Assembly (NCBI GenBank): GCA_018136815.1
Contig: CM030934.1
Coordinates: forward strand, 7,524,977 to 7,588,976
From: Isochrysis galbana
Taxonomy: Eukaryota > Haptophyta > Isochrysidales > Isochrysidaceae
Length of the DNA: 64,000 nt
Reading direction: 5' to 3'
The notes beneath the pieces are model-generated. The model did no database searches and was not told the DNA's origin. It saw only the letters and a program-made list of their open reading frames with translations. The position numbers and the translations under genes are program-made. Shown here piece by piece: positions 44,766-56,339 of this stretch; the stretch's first letter is position 1, and the number at the start of each line of letters is the position of its first letter.

Positions 44766-45074
44766 GTGCGGAAGGACCTGCCCTTCCTCTTGCCGCCCTG
44801 TGCGACAAGTGAACGAGATAGACTTGGCATCACTACCGCCCTGTGCGACGCGAAACCAGACACCAACTTGCTCTACCATCTCAAAGTCAACCCGCATCGC
44901 TTCATTCACGCCATGGCGGTGATATCGAGCGACAAGGAGCTGACTGGTCGATCCGCTTTCAGTCTTTACCCGCTGCGTCGGAAATTGGTTCCGCGGTATG
45001 CGCACTTCGATCAAAGGGCCTTGCGCGAAGTTCTGCGCCTTCGTTGTTTCGTTACGGGTTTTACACGTCTATAG
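44766..45074 (+). CDS. Unrecognised ORF downstream of the tandem repeat
   Basis: Reads RKDLPFLLPPCATSERDRLG, then KPDTNLLYHLKVNPHRFIHA and FSLYPLRRKLVPRYAHFDQR. No ATG is obvious at its start. The Leu/Arg/Pro pattern looks like real protein, possibly the continuation of the 43842 reading across the repeat insertion. Function unknown. Confidence 0.35.
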   Translation: MRKDLPFLLPPCATSERDRLGITTALCDAKPDTNLLYHLKVNPHRFIHAMAVISSDKELTGRSAFSLYPLRRKLVPRYAHFDQRALREVLRLRCFVTGFTRL

Positions 45075-45224
45075 ACATCCGATCACGGATCTCGCCACCC
45101 AAGATCAGCCAAGCGACATCGTCGCCTGCCAGCAGAACGACGAGGAAGAGGGATGTGAGAAAAAGACGAAGAAGATGAAAACTCAGCACGCGTAGCTGGG
45201 GCTGGGGTGTTTGGGAGTGTGGGG

Positions 45225-45395
45225 GTTGCAATAATAATATTGAGCTTTGTAATTGTAAGAATAGATCAAAAAGAAAACAAATAACCTGACAATAATAATA
45301 TTGAGCGTAATTATAATGATAGACCGAAACGAAAACAAATAACCTGATAATAATAATATTGAGCTTCAAAAAGAAAACAACTAACCTGGCCCTCT
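45225..45395. repeat. AT-rich tandem repeat, three copies of ~60 bp
   Basis: aataataatattgagc recurs at about 45229, 45292 and 45351, each separated by aaaacaa(a/c)taacctg. It immediately precedes the inverted LTR fragment. Confidence 0.8.
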
Positions 45396-45414
45396 TTTGA
45401 CGGAACGCGACTTG

Positions 45415-45739
45415 ACGAATCTTCTTGCCGTCGGCCGAGGCGAGGCGGACGGAGAGAGAGAGAGAGAGAGTCTCGCAGAGCGACTGCAGAACGAGAAGTC
45501 GAAGTCATGCCGGTTTATTACCTTAAACGAGCCAACAATTATAGTAACAGCAAAAACAAAATTCGAATCGCAAATGTCGAGACCAAAACCTGCAAACCTG
45601 GACTTGAGACCATGAGGAATCCGAATCTGTGTGTCTTGTGCGTCAGTGGCAACACGGGGAACTGTTCAATTGTAATTGTGAGCGCGTACCTTACACGAAT
45701 ATTCATGCCTACAGCCTTCAGATGGGCAGGAATACAACA
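45415..45739 (-). mobile_element. Inverted partial LTR of the gypsy family
   Basis: The reverse complement of the first ~310 bp of the 18035/30478 LTR: it ends gggcaggaatacaaca (complement of the TGTTGTATTCC start) and includes the GA tract and tattaccttaaacgagcc. It shows more substitutions than the two LTRs do with each other, so it is an older copy. Confidence 0.88.
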
Positions 45740-45790
45740 CCCTCAGGCCCTATGGGCCATCCCAATTCGTCAGGCGCTCAGCCAAGCGAA
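45740..45790. repeat. Short repeat shared, inverted, with 56830-56870
   Basis: ccctcaggccctatgggcca followed by tcccaattcgtcagg is the complement of 56830-56870 (gacgaattgtgatggcctat, agggcctgaggg). Its abutment on the LTR fragment suggests nested insertion. Confidence 0.6.
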
Positions 45791-46140
45791 ACCACGACAT
45801 GCACCCCGCGGCTGCGCCGCGAACACACCCAACTCACGGCGCGCGACAATGAACACCCGTCAACTACATACTCACCCCCCCAAAAAAAGTGGACGCGCGT
45901 AATTTTTTACCACCTACTTGTAGAGTATGCGCAAAGGGTCTAATAGAGGTCTAAGGAGTAAGACGGTGTGAATGGTCGAATCTTGAATCTTCTCCCATCG
46001 CGAGGTACTCGGAGGCACCTACCACTTCAGTTGATGAGTGTGCGCGTCGACCTGAAAGGCCCCCGTCCCAATATCACATAACTGGTCTTCTATTTCATGT
46101 AAAGAAGTGCTGTCCGCCTGCTCCCTCTTGTGTGCCAGCG

Positions 46141-48446
46141 ATGGTGGTGGCGCTGTCGGGCGGCCGCCTCGCTGCGACCGCGGCGCTCCTCGCGTGCTCA
46201 GCGTCGTTCCGTCGTTGCGCGCCGGCACGCTGCTTGAGCACAACCGACATCCTGCTTCGTGACGTCTCAGCCGCCGCCGAGGCCGCTCTGAAGGTCACAA
46301 ACTCGCAGGGTAAGGAGCGTGACGGCTCTTGGTGTGTCGATGCCTTCAAGGCTGACCTTCTCTCCTCTCTCGCGGGGCTGCGCGGTCGGAAGCTCGCGTG
46401 GTGGCTGGACGCACCGAAGCCTTTGCGTGCGCTCGTTGCAAGGGGAGAGCGATATGAGCTCTCCCTCCTTGCGCTGCCCGGAGGGAGCACGCTCGAGGGA
46501 GCCGCGTACCCGAACGGCGCCATCATTCTCGCGCAGCCGCTGCTCGGCGAAGTCCTGTGCCGGCGCGTGCGGCTGCATCAGGGGAGGAAGCCGGTCGAGA
46601 TGATGAGACGCAAGCTGCGCAATGTCGGCGACGAAGACACACCGCCTCTCTCGCTCTTTGGCGGCTGCTGCCATGAGTGGAGCGCCTCGCCCGGCATCGC
46701 GTCTGCCTTCTTGCAGGTTGTCCTCTTCCCACCCGACTCGCGCTTCCCCGAGGGCGGCTGCGGCGTAGGCTGGCGAAGCCCTCCTGCCGAGGGCTGCGAA
46801 TTCGACCTGGATTTTGTCGACGGGGCCGTCATCGACGGCGTCAGCGTGACCGACCTGATGACAATTGAGCGGCGCGCCTCAAAGCGTGTGCGTGCCGCTG
46901 AGGACGAGCCCATCGCTGCCGGCTCTGGCGACGTCCCCGCGCTGATGGCGCGGCTGCGGCAGGCGGTGGGCGGACTGGACAATTCGTTAAGCGTCATCGT
47001 TCGCCGGGCGCTCGCCAGCCGCCTCTACCCGCGCGGACTTGCCACCGACCTGGGGCTGCCGCCCGTGCGCGGCTTGCTGCTGTATGGTCCGCCTGGCTGC
47101 GGCAAGACCCTTGTCGCTCGCGAGATCGCGTCGGCGCTAGGGGCACGCGAACCCAAGATTGTAAGCGGGCCCGAGATGATGAGCAAGTACGTTGGCGACT
47201 CCGAGGCCTTCATCCGCGCGCTCTTCGGGGACGCCGAGCTCGAGCAGGCCGAGCGCGGGGAGGAGTCGGCGCTACACGTGATTGTGCTTGACGAGCTTGA
47301 TGCATACGCGAGGGACCGCGGCTCATTGCGGGGTGACACGTCAGGCATCCGCGACTCTGTCGTCAACCAGGTGCGGCAGGGCAGGCGCGTCCAGCACCCG
47401 CCCACCCCCTGTGTACCATCGCGCGCAGCCTGGCGTCACAGCAGCTCGTTGACCCCAGACACCACCGCGCCAATTTGTCGACGCAGCTCCTTGCCAAGAT
47501 GGACGGTGTCGAGCCCCTCAACAACGTGCTCGTTATCGGCATGACCAATCGTCCGGAGCTGATTGACCCCGCGCTGCTTCGACCTGGGCGGATGGAAGTC
47601 CACGTACGCATCGGCGCACCGGACCTCGATGGGAGGCAGCAGATCCTGCGCATCCACACTGCGAGGCTGAGAGAGAGGGGGTGCGTGTACTCTCCTGCTA
47701 GCTCCAAGCGTTAGGCCAACACAACGTGTTTGGCCTTGCCGTTGATAGCCGTGAGATGAAGTTCAGAGCCCTTCCCAGCTTGTCCAAGGCGGACGATTGC
47801 GCACTGTTCAGCCATTTCGCAATGGGGCCCACATGCGCGCTGGTGGTGTGGCTGCGTTGGGCCCAAATTTCCCGTTTCATGGCTTCCGACTCGTAGCCCT
47901 CTAGCCGCATGGCCACATGGCGGGCGGAATTCACGCTGATCACTTCTCGCAACGCCCTATCAGTTGTCTCGCCCCCGACGCTTCCGAAGCTCTCAACTCG
48001 GGTGCTCTTGCCGCCGCCACCGAGGGCTTCTCAGGCGCTGAGCTTGCCGGCCTCGTGCGCGCCGCCTCATCCTTCGCGCTCGAGCGCTATGCGAGTAATA
48101 AAGGGCTTACTGGCTTAATGGCTCCGTCGGAAGAGAAGATGCGCCGACGATCCACGGCCAAAGCAGACAACACCGAAGAAGCCAAGATGCATGCCGCGAT
48201 GCTCGAGGTCAACCTTCAAGACGTAAGCGTGAATATCCCGCTCTTAATCGCCCTCCATGCACCTCGGCCATGCACACTTGCGGCAACGAGTACGCCTTTC
48301 TCATGAACTCTCATCTGTGCCGTGCCCTGCAGTTTGTGATTGCGATGCGTGAAGCACAGGGTGAAGCAAATGGCCGACGACTGGCCCGCTTATCATCATG
48401 GTGGAGGCAGCGCAAACTCCGCAAGCTGGCGACCGCATCTCGATGA
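46141..48446 (+). CDS. NSF-D1-like AAA ATPase with N-terminal extension, four exons, no D2 domain
   Basis: Exons 46141-47370, 47487-47680, 47964-48222 and 48333-48446, all GT-AG and in phase; 598 residues. The first 40 residues ([20 protein letters not shown]...[10 protein letters not shown]) look like a signal or organellar transit peptide. The D1 AAA module matches NSF closely: [16 protein letters not shown] (Walker A, about 316), [36 protein letters not shown] (Walker B), [38 protein letters not shown] (Arg finger) and [19 protein letters not shown] unfolds SNARE complexes. The N-region here is not clearly the NSF N-domain, and the second AAA domain expected after exon 4 is missing; exon 4 turns non-homologous after about nine codons. 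It could be a truncated NSF or a distinct single-AAA protein. Confidence 0.75.
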
Positions 48447-48931
48447 GGGCGGCTCTCAAGGGCTTGGTGTCTGAGACCTACATTCATCCTCCATCATGAA
48501 GATTGAGGGCAAGTCTCGCGCTCCAGGAAAGCGGCGTCGCGTCTGCTTTGCAGAGTGCGGCACCATGAGCCCTGCATTTGTGCGGCCGAATTGGTGGGTG
48601 CGTGGACGTGGACGAATTGCCTGCTTGCGCCACGCCAAGTTTCGTCATTGCCCAAACTCGGTCGTGTACTGTCACGTCGACGACAAATATATTCTAAATG
48701 TCCTCAGCCAGCACTCACCTTTGAGCGGGTGCGTGGGTTGTCTCCGACCCTACTCTGTTATTCGCGATGCGATTGAGCCTAGCAACACTTCTGCATGTTT
48801 GTGCATGCTGTGCGGAGCTTAGAGCGCGCTGCCTCAACCTCAGCCACCATCACAATCGCAAGGGCTCAACTAAGTTTAAAATCATCTGAAGATTCAAATT
48901 CTACGTTACCTCCCTACTGTCACCGCCCTTA
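48447..48931. other. Downstream of the AAA gene, no supported gene
   Basis: A 108-codon plus-strand frame (48496-48822, MKIEGKSRAPGKRRRVCFAE) is basic and Cys-rich but shows no NSF D2 motifs and no recognisable family. It may be chance or a relic. Confidence 0.35.
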
Positions 48932-51392
48932 TGTCGGATCCAGAGTATTTCCACAATACTCTAGACGGATCCGATGGCTTGTGTGTCTTTTAACTTTAGG
49001 ATGGGCATTGTTTCTTGAGGGGTGATCGCCGTTTACTTCGAGACTCTTCGTTGTGGCTTCGTTTCGGTTGGCTGCATTCTTCTCCGGACTCGTTTCTTTG
49101 ATTGTGGCGACTGTTTACGTGAGTTTTCGGAGTGTCCCTTTGTTGACTGGGCGGTTTTTGTGAGTGATGTGTGATCGTGGCTTGTGTCGCCATGTAGCGC
49201 GCGCGCTCCCTCTCTCTTTCTCAAGACTGTGCTCTATGCCCCTTGAGACTTGCCCCACGAACAAGCATTCGCTTGTTTCGACAGTTTGAAGACATCCCCC
49301 ACTCACTTGCACGCCCTCGCCTCGCCTCGCCGCCCATTGCGCCGCGCACAAGCCCATTCATGTGCATTGCGCGCATGCCCGGCTGCACACCACTCGCTGC
49401 CCGACACCACCGGCCTGATGGGGTGAGCTTGGCTCGTCTCTTTGGCGCCGAGCGCGGTCAACCTGCCTTCCCTCGCCATTCCCCCACCCCTCGCCACGCC
49501 TCCGCCTCTCCAAGCCTCCGCTTTCCACCCTACTCACCATTCTTTCCATCTTCATCTTCTCGCCTGCCCGTTGCCTTTCCCACATCTTCCTCCCTTCTTT
49601 CTCGGTGCTTGTTGGCTGAGCTCTTGCTAGCCTCAAGTTTTTTGGCTTTCTTTCTCTTGACTTCTTCCTCCTTCCTCCTTGTCGTCCTCATTCTCATCAA
49701 TCGGTTCGACGAAGATGGTTGTAGACAAGATGGCTTGATGTGTTGTTTGGTTCTGTGTTCCCGATCCCGACGTGCAGCTGCTTGCGTGTCCGTTCGTTCG
49801 CGTTGAGTGGGCTGTTGGGTCTCCCTTGCTTTCTGCCTTGTCCTTGAGCTTTCTCTCGAGCTTTCTCTCGATCTTGCTCTCGATCGCGCGTTCATTTTCA
49901 GCGGCCTTCAGCCTCGGTCCCTCGGTCGATCCTCCTCCCTCGATTGCGTCATGTTTTGAGCCGTGTTTTGTTCTTGTTCGTTCTCGATTTGGCTACGGCC
50001 ACCCTTCATTCTCAGTCCGGCTATACGCCACCCAGTTCGGCTATTTGCCTCCAGGTTCCAGGTTCTTGATTCTCGATGATTCTTGTTTCATTCGGCTCTA
50101 AATATGATGTATTCAAGGTACTAGGTTGATCGGGGTCGACGTTTGTTGGTTTCTGTCGATGTTCTCGAGTTCCGTTTCAAGTTCAAGTTCAAAGATTTGA
50201 GAGAAGACTCGGTTCTTGGTTGATTCTTGGGATTCCTTGACTCCCTTGTCACGTTGTTTGTTCGGATTGTGAGCTACCGTGCGTTCGGAGTGTGTTCGTG
50301 TGCCCGTAACGTTCTCATTAGGGATGTGCGCCCCGAGTGAGACTTGTCTTCAAACCAACAATGTGTTCTTCGTGTTGGTTTAACCCACTGAGTGCGCACA
50401 CTCTTTGGGGTGAAAGGCAAGAGGGCCTCGTTCACTTGTGTTTGTTTGTGCATGTCAGACTTGCGTGTGCCTCATGGGGACGCCTGTGAGTGTGCTGTAC
50501 AAGTTTGACTCGCGCGGACGCTCGACATTTAGTCGGGGGGTGTCGGATCCAGAGTATTTCCACAATACTCTAGACGGATCCGATGGCTTGTGTGTCTTTT
50601 AACTTTAGGATGGGCATTGTTTCTTGAGGGGTGATCGCCGTTTACTTCGAGACTCTTCGTTGTGGCTTCGTTTCGGTTGGCTGCATTCTTCTCCGGACTC
50701 GTTTCTTTGATTGTGGCGACTGTTTACGTGAGTTTTCGGAGTGTCCCTTTGTTGACTGGGCGGTTTTTGTGAGTGATGTGTGATCGTGGCTTGTGTCGCC
50801 ATGTAGCGCGCGCGCTCCCTCTCTCTTTCTCAAGACTGTGCTCTATGCCCCTTGAGACTTGCCCCACGAACAAGCATTCGCTTGTTTCGACAGCACACTC
50901 TTTGTTTGGGGTGAAAGGCAAGAGGGCCTCGTTCACTTGTGTTTGTTTGTGCATGTCAGACTTGCGTGTGCCTCATGGGGACGCCTGTGAGTGTGCTGTA
51001 CAAGTTTGACTCGCGCGGACGCTCGACATTTAGTCGGGGGGTGTCGGATCCAGAGTATTTCCACAATACTCTAGACGGATCCGATGGCTTGTGTGTCTTT
51101 TAACTTTAGGATGGGCATTGTTTCTTGAGGGGTGATCGCCGTTACTTCGAGACTCTTCGTTGTGGCTTCGTTTCGGTTGGCTGCATTCTTCTCCGGACTC
51201 GTTTCTTTGATTGTGGCGACTGTTTACGTGAGTTTTCGGAGTGTCCCTTTGTTGACTGGGCGGTTTTTGTGAGTGATGTGTGATCGTGGCTTGTGTCGCC
51301 ATGTAGCGCGCGCGCTCCCTCTCTCTTTCTCAAGACTGTGCTCTATGCCCCTTGAGACTTGCCCCACGAACAAGCATTCGCTTGTTTCGACA
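48932..51392 (+). mobile_element. Compound three-LTR non-coding retroelement with 5-bp target duplication
   Basis: Three ~351-bp direct repeats (48932-49282, 50541-50892, 51042-51392), each TGTCGGATCC...TTTCGACA. Internal 1 (49283-50540, 1258 bp) has no pol reading frame. Internal 2 (50893-51041, 149 bp) equals the last part of internal 1. Both end in the polypurine tract agtcgggggg. CCTTA flanks the whole (48927-48931 and 51393-51397), so it inserted, or was resolved, as one unit. This is TRIM/LARD-like and depends on other elements for movement. Confidence 0.92.
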
Positions 51393-51443
51393 CCTTATTT
51401 CCCTTCGTCATTCCTCCAACTAAGTGGTACGTGGTAGTACTTA

Positions 51444-52455
51444 CTACCTCCGTTCCATTACTGAACCGCATCGCCAAAATAGGGACAGTAAAGTTGACAT
51501 AAAAAAATTCGTGTTGAGAGGGGAATAGCGGGTACACTGGGGCGAAAGACCACCAAAAAATCTGGCACCCAAACCCACCAAAGGCGTCCGAATATTACGT
51601 TTTCAGTATTGATCAAACACGATTTTGGCGCCCCCTAGCTAGACGACCGATCGCCTTGCCACGAAAGCTCTCGCCGCTCCGCCACTCTCGCGAGAGCCGG
51701 GCCCGAGCCCCCGCAGCATGGGAGGCGCACTGGTGGCGACTTTGTGAGGCGCTGCCGTCCCGCGTCCTGCCTCTCCCGAGCAGCCTCCTGAGCTGCCCAG
51801 CACGCCCGAGGAGGATGAGGCCCCACCGTCCAAGAAGCGGCGGTGCTCCTTGACATCGAACTGCCAGGCGGCAATTGCTGTGGCATACGAGCATACGAGC
51901 GCGAGCGGCTGCCAAAGCCGAAGCATGGGAAGGAGTGGCAGCGAGCGCACGCGGCATTGTGTGAGAAGTATGATGTTGGCCCGCGCTATCCGGCTGAGGT
52001 CAGCCGAACATCAGCTGGCTGAGGCGCTGAGGCAGGAGGCAGGACGTCTGCCGGCATCCGGCATCCCGCAAGTGTGCTAGTGGCCTTGCCGCTGTGCAAG
52101 TGTGAGTAAGCATTCAGCATGAATGCCCCCCCTGAGGAATTCAGTGCTCTCTTCAATATTAAAGCTTTGTGTTGGCGCGCATCGTTGAGGTGGAGGGATC
52201 GAATGAGTATGATTTGTGATTTGCCGCACCGCCGTGATGTGTGATGTGCTTAAGGACACTGATTAGAATTCCATTCATTGCAACTTCGTCCCTAGCTAGG
52301 TGCGAATCACACTATTGAGATGAAACAAAATGTTCATGTTAAGCCCCAATGTACCCTCTCCCCTCTGATATCTTTGGCGGGGCCTCAATATTAGTGTCTA
52401 GCTAACCGTTATTGTTTTAAGCCTCCTTGACGTCTCAGTAATGGAACGGAGGTAG
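51444..52455. mobile_element. Stowaway/mariner-like element, ~1.0 kb, TA-flanked inverted termini
   Basis: The left end TA|CTACCTCCGTTCCATTACTG and the right end CAGTAATGGAACGGAGGTAG|TA are perfect inverted repeats of at least 20 bp with TA on both sides, the Tc1/mariner target. The ends recall plant Stowaway MITE termini (CTCCCTCCGTTCC). The interior has no mariner transposase; a short frame with PPSKKRRCS (about 51820) may be a relic. A third terminus of the same family lies at 59505. Confidence 0.8.
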
Positions 52456-53175
52456 TAGTTCAAATGGGGGAGTGGGGGAGGCGCCCCGTGCGCCACCCCC
52501 CTCAGGCGCTCCAACTCCACTCCGGGGGCCGGGGGGCCTGTCGGTGACTTGAATCTTGAATGTCTTGAACCTACTTTTATAAGTGGGGGTCAATGGTCAA
52601 TGGGGGCCTCGTGCCCCCCTCACTCCATCGCGGACACGCGGACACCCGCCGGGGTGGGCCCGTACAACATCGTGCGCTAGCTATAGGAGCTGTGTGCGCA
52701 AGGCGCAAGGCGCGCGCTACAATTTTAATGTTGTTACGATACATTTTCCATGTTCATTTTAATGTCATTTTCATTTTTACGACACCCAATACAATTTGCT
52801 GATTCACCCATGTTCACTTGTCACTTGTTCACTGTTGGCGGCTTTTGGGTGAGTGGGCCGTGTGCAGTGTGGTTGATGGTTGATGGTTGAGTCACGTGGG
52901 ATCATCTTTTCATTTTCCTCGACCCGGTTCATGTTCGAAGATTATTTGTTTGGGGTACTTGTATCTTGTATCACAAGCACAAGCACAAGGTCACGACGCT
53001 ATGGCCCACCGACCCACCGATCTATCGACTACCGAACGACCGACGACGACCTAACTTTAATTTTTTACCTCTCTCTCCCTCCTTCCCTCCTTTCCTCCCT
53101 CCCTCTCTCTTTCTCTCTGAGAGGGCACGAACCAAATATAGAAGGAGCAAAGCACCCCACCAACGGGAGACTGCG
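52456..53175. other. Intergenic and 5' leader of the phosphatase gene
   Basis: No gene. A pyrimidine tract (ctctctccctccttccctcc, about 53069-53119) lies 55 bp upstream of the start codon at 53176. Confidence 0.55.
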
Positions 53176-54006
53176 ATGGTGGTCGGCTCAGTCTCTCTCG
53201 CGCCTCCTCTTCCGTCGCTCATCGTGTTCGACCTCGACTTCACGCTGTGGCAGCGGCCACGGTTTCGGAAAGGCCCGCCGTTTGAGCCGATCGACGGCGG
53301 AGCGGCTGGCGTGCGCGACGCTGGCGGTGCAACCCTGTATTTGTACCCTGCAGCGAAGCGAGCTCTCGTCTGCTTGGCCGATGCTGGCGTGCCTGTCGCT
53401 GTGGCCAGTCGCACGCACCGCGAGGGGTGGGCACGGCAGTGGCTGGAAATGCTCACCGTTGATGACGCGGGACGCACGGTACAAGACGTCATCGATCCCT
53501 TGCCTGTCCTTGTGCAGGATGGCCCAAAGAGCGGCCATCTTCAGAGGATATCGGAGATGTCAGGCGTGCCCTTGTCCAAGATGCTATTCTTCGACGATGA
53601 CCTGGCAGGTAAGCGAACGCTCATCCGGAGGAGTGGTCCCCATAGTTAGCACTCGTGAATACTCACTTACCTCACAGCACAAGTACCCAATGCCCGGCTC
53701 ATCACTGTTGATCATGCTGGGAGGTTTCGGTTTCGCACTTGCTCCAACTCTGCACTGGTTCCAGATGTTGCTCGAGCGGAACAGATGGGTGTGACCAGTG
53801 TGCATGTGCCTGCAGCTGACCGGCGGCTTGGGTCCTGTGGCCTCACCGACGAACTTTTCGAAGAGGGCCTTCAAAGGCACACAGAGTACATCACATTGGG
53901 CTATCGGATTGGTCACGATGCATGGACCCGCGCAAGGGATGCCCGCACTGCTGCTCGAGCAAAACGCGACCAGTTGAGGTTGCGCTATGGTGGTTGGAAA
54001 AGGTGA
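53176..54006 (+). CDS. Magnesium-dependent phosphatase-1 (MDP-1) type HAD phosphatase, two exons
   Basis: Exon 1 53176-53608, intron 53609-53764 (GTAAGC...CCAG), exon 2 53765-54006; 224 residues. HAD motifs: FDLDFTLW (residues 18-25, nucleophile DxD), VAVASRTHREGWARQW (motif II Ser/Thr), QDGPKSGHL (motif III Lys) and MLFFDDD (motif IV). The junction then reads on as ADVARAEQMGVTSVHVP, as in MDP-1 proteins (typically about 165 residues); here there is an extra ~50-residue basic tail (ARDARTAARAKRDQLRLRYG). MDP-1 acts on phosphotyrosine and sugar or protein phosphates, probably in the cytosol. The intron assignment is supported because it restores the MDP-1 motif order. Confidence 0.85.
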
Positions 54007-54680
54007 CATCAGACGATGATCCATTTGGATTTTCTGCCGCATGCGATAATTTTTTTTGGCCACCGCAGGTGAGAATGAATGTGGATGGAGCAACTTGCGT
54101 CCCACATGGTGATAAGGTAGGTGCAAGCGGAAATGAGATGCGTATGCGCGCATGCTGTACGCGTTCCACCTCACCCCGTCAGGTGGCCTTACTACTAATA
54201 CTACTCATACATGTTATATCCTAGCCACTAGCCAACCCCAACCCCATACCCCAACCCCACTAGCTAGCTGATTGGACACAACTCCTGAGCCCCGAATTCC
54301 CTCGCCTTGAGCCTTGATGGCTGGCGAGCTGGCGAGCCAGGTGTCTGTCCGAGCGTTATCGGTATCGAGGCATTTAAAAACTGTCGCTGCAGCTGCAGAT
54401 TCAGATTCGGGGCTAGATCGCCTAGTACTAGCTCGTACTGGTACTGACACGGCCCCACCTGCCATTGCTAAGGGACCGCCCTTCCGTCGCCGACTCCCTC
54501 TACTTTCCCATTCTCCCCTCCTCCCCTTCATTCCATTGGTCTGTAGGTCTTAGTGTCCGGGCGGTGCGGCCCACCGCAACCCACCAATGTTCCACTACAA
54601 TAGAATTACTCTACTCCGCGGGCCCGCTGCTCAGGGTAAGGCGTAAAGCTGGGCCTGCGGAACGATTCTGCATCTCTCTG
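54007..54680. other. Intergenic with dispersed repeat
   Basis: 54205-54360 matches 34605-34710 (tgttatatcctagccac, tgattggacac, gagccaggtgtctgtccga). No gene. Confidence 0.55.
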
Positions 54681-54689
54681 TCGGCCGGC

Positions 54690-54935
54690 GGGGGGGGGGG
54701 AGGGAGGAGGGGAGGAGGAGGGGGAGGGGGGCGGGGGAGAGGGATAGATACTACTAGATAGATGGATAGATACAAAGAGAGAGAAGAGGAAGGGGGGGGG
54801 GGGGGCGGGAGGGGGGGGGGCGGGCAGGGGAGAGAGAAAGATACAAAGATACTACTAGATAGGTAGATACATAGAGAGAGAAGAGGGGGGTGAAGGGGGG
54901 GGGGGGGAGAGAGAGAGAGAGAGAGAGAGAGAGCC
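54690..54935. repeat. Poly-G/GGGA, GATA and GA microsatellites
   Basis: G runs, two gatagata blocks each followed by tacaaagaga or tacatagaga, then (GA)n to 54933, directly before the patatin-like start codon. Confidence 0.85.
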
Positions 54936-54947
54936 TCTGTGCGGCTG

Positions 54948-55900
54948 ATGCTGGCCTCATGGAGCTTCTCCGGGGCGGGCCTGATGGGCGGATACTACCT
55001 GGGGGTATGGGAGCGTCTGCTGCGCTCCGACGTCCCCTCGCGCCTCTTCTGCGCTCACCGCTCGCGCTTCCTCGGCGCTTCAGCTGGCAGCCTCATCGCG
55101 GCCGCCATCGCGAGTGGCGCCAGGCAGCCGGACGTGGCCAGCGCGTTTGAGAGGATCGTGGGGCGCGTGCGGGAGGCGGCGCCGGTGCGAGGAGCGCTTG
55201 GATGTGACCTTCTGTCCTTCGTACGGTGATTTGCGCGCGCGCACGAGTGGCTGCTCGCCGCTCGCGAGGAACCGAGGCTGACGGCGCTCGCTCGCCAACG
55301 CATGCAGGCCAGAGGTCGAGACGATCCTGCCAGAGGATGCGCACGAGCGGTGCTCGGGGCGAGTGACAGTCGCGCTCGTTGATCGCACACAATTCGTATG
55401 GCGCCCAGTGCGCCGCTCGAGTTTCGCCTCACGCTCGGAGCTCATCTCCGCCTTGATGACGTCCGCATATATCCCATTTGTCACGAGTAGCTCTCATCCC
55501 GAATCAAACTCGGAGTTGGCGTTGATGATGGATGGCGGCCTGCTTGACAACTGGCCGCGTGAGCCTGATCCTCTTCAAACTATCATCGTCAGGTGCGCGT
55601 GAGCATGTGTGCAACTGCGCGAGCCTAGGGATCCGGTGCTGGGCCTCCAGGGGCGTGCCAAGCTCACATCTCCGCTGGATTGCTCTGTCCATTCAACCGT
55701 ACCATCGGTCTCCCCGCCGCCATGTGACACATTGAGCAGCCTTCGATTGCCCGAACCTCAAAGCGCAGTCCGTTTGGTGGGTCTTTTGATATCAGCCCGA
55801 CGTCGCAGCTCCGAAGCTCCTCGACACCGTCGCGCATTCCTGTGGCTCCAGGGATTTGGGCAGATGCCGATCTCGCTAATCTCTATCGGCTGCTTCAGGT
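54948..55900 (+). CDS. Patatin-like phospholipase/lipase (PNPLA type), partial gene model
   Basis: The start ATG at 54948 (MLASWSFSGAGLMGGYYLGV) gives the oxyanion-hole loop at once, as in PNPLA proteins. FLGASAGSLIAAAIASG follows (GxSxG nucleophile elbow, residue about 45). Exon 1 ends at 55225, then an 82-bp GTGATT...GCAG intron. Exon 2 (55308-55592) reads RPEVETILPEDAHERC, SRSELISALMTSAYIPFV and MMDGGLLDNWP (catalytic Asp of the Ser-Asp dyad, DGG). A third exon near 55741-55899 (IPVAPGIWADADLANLYRLL) is plausible, but its phase does not match the obvious donor at 55593. The family hydrolyses acyl esters of lipids, often on lipid droplets or membranes. The gene's 3' end is undefined. Confidence 0.8.
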
Positions 55901-56339
55901 GAACATAGGCCGACTGCTGCATGCGCGCTGCACTCTCTGTGCTCACTGAATCAGGCTCTCACTATGAGCTCTTGGTGACGGGGTGAAAGCTCTCGATGCG
56001 GTGCCCCCTCAAGACTTGATAGTAGTCCTGCCCCCGAATCTCCACCGTGCTGGTGCAACCCTCTCAAATTACCGTGCCATGCCCCCCGTTCTAATGCGTC
56101 TCAAAGGCATGTCGACCTGCGGATGATATGCAAGCACATGATTCACTGATCAGAAGCGGTTATGTGGACTGTGACGCCTTCTTGAGGCAACGAGGATTTG
56201 TGCCGGTGACAAGATGAGTGGTGACTTTTCAAGGACATAGAACGAGCGCCATTTCTTTCTCAATATCAGTTCATGACACAGCATGTGTTACGGTTAGTGA
56301 GAGTATCACCCTTAGGTTGCCCTAGTAGGTTTCTCTAAG
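55901..56339. other. Intergenic, no gene seen
   Basis: No supportable reading frame or repeat. Confidence 0.5.

Noticed and set aside
48496-48822. Relic of the missing NSF D2 domain
   Set aside because: The 108-codon frame has no Walker motifs and no NSF D2 phrases.
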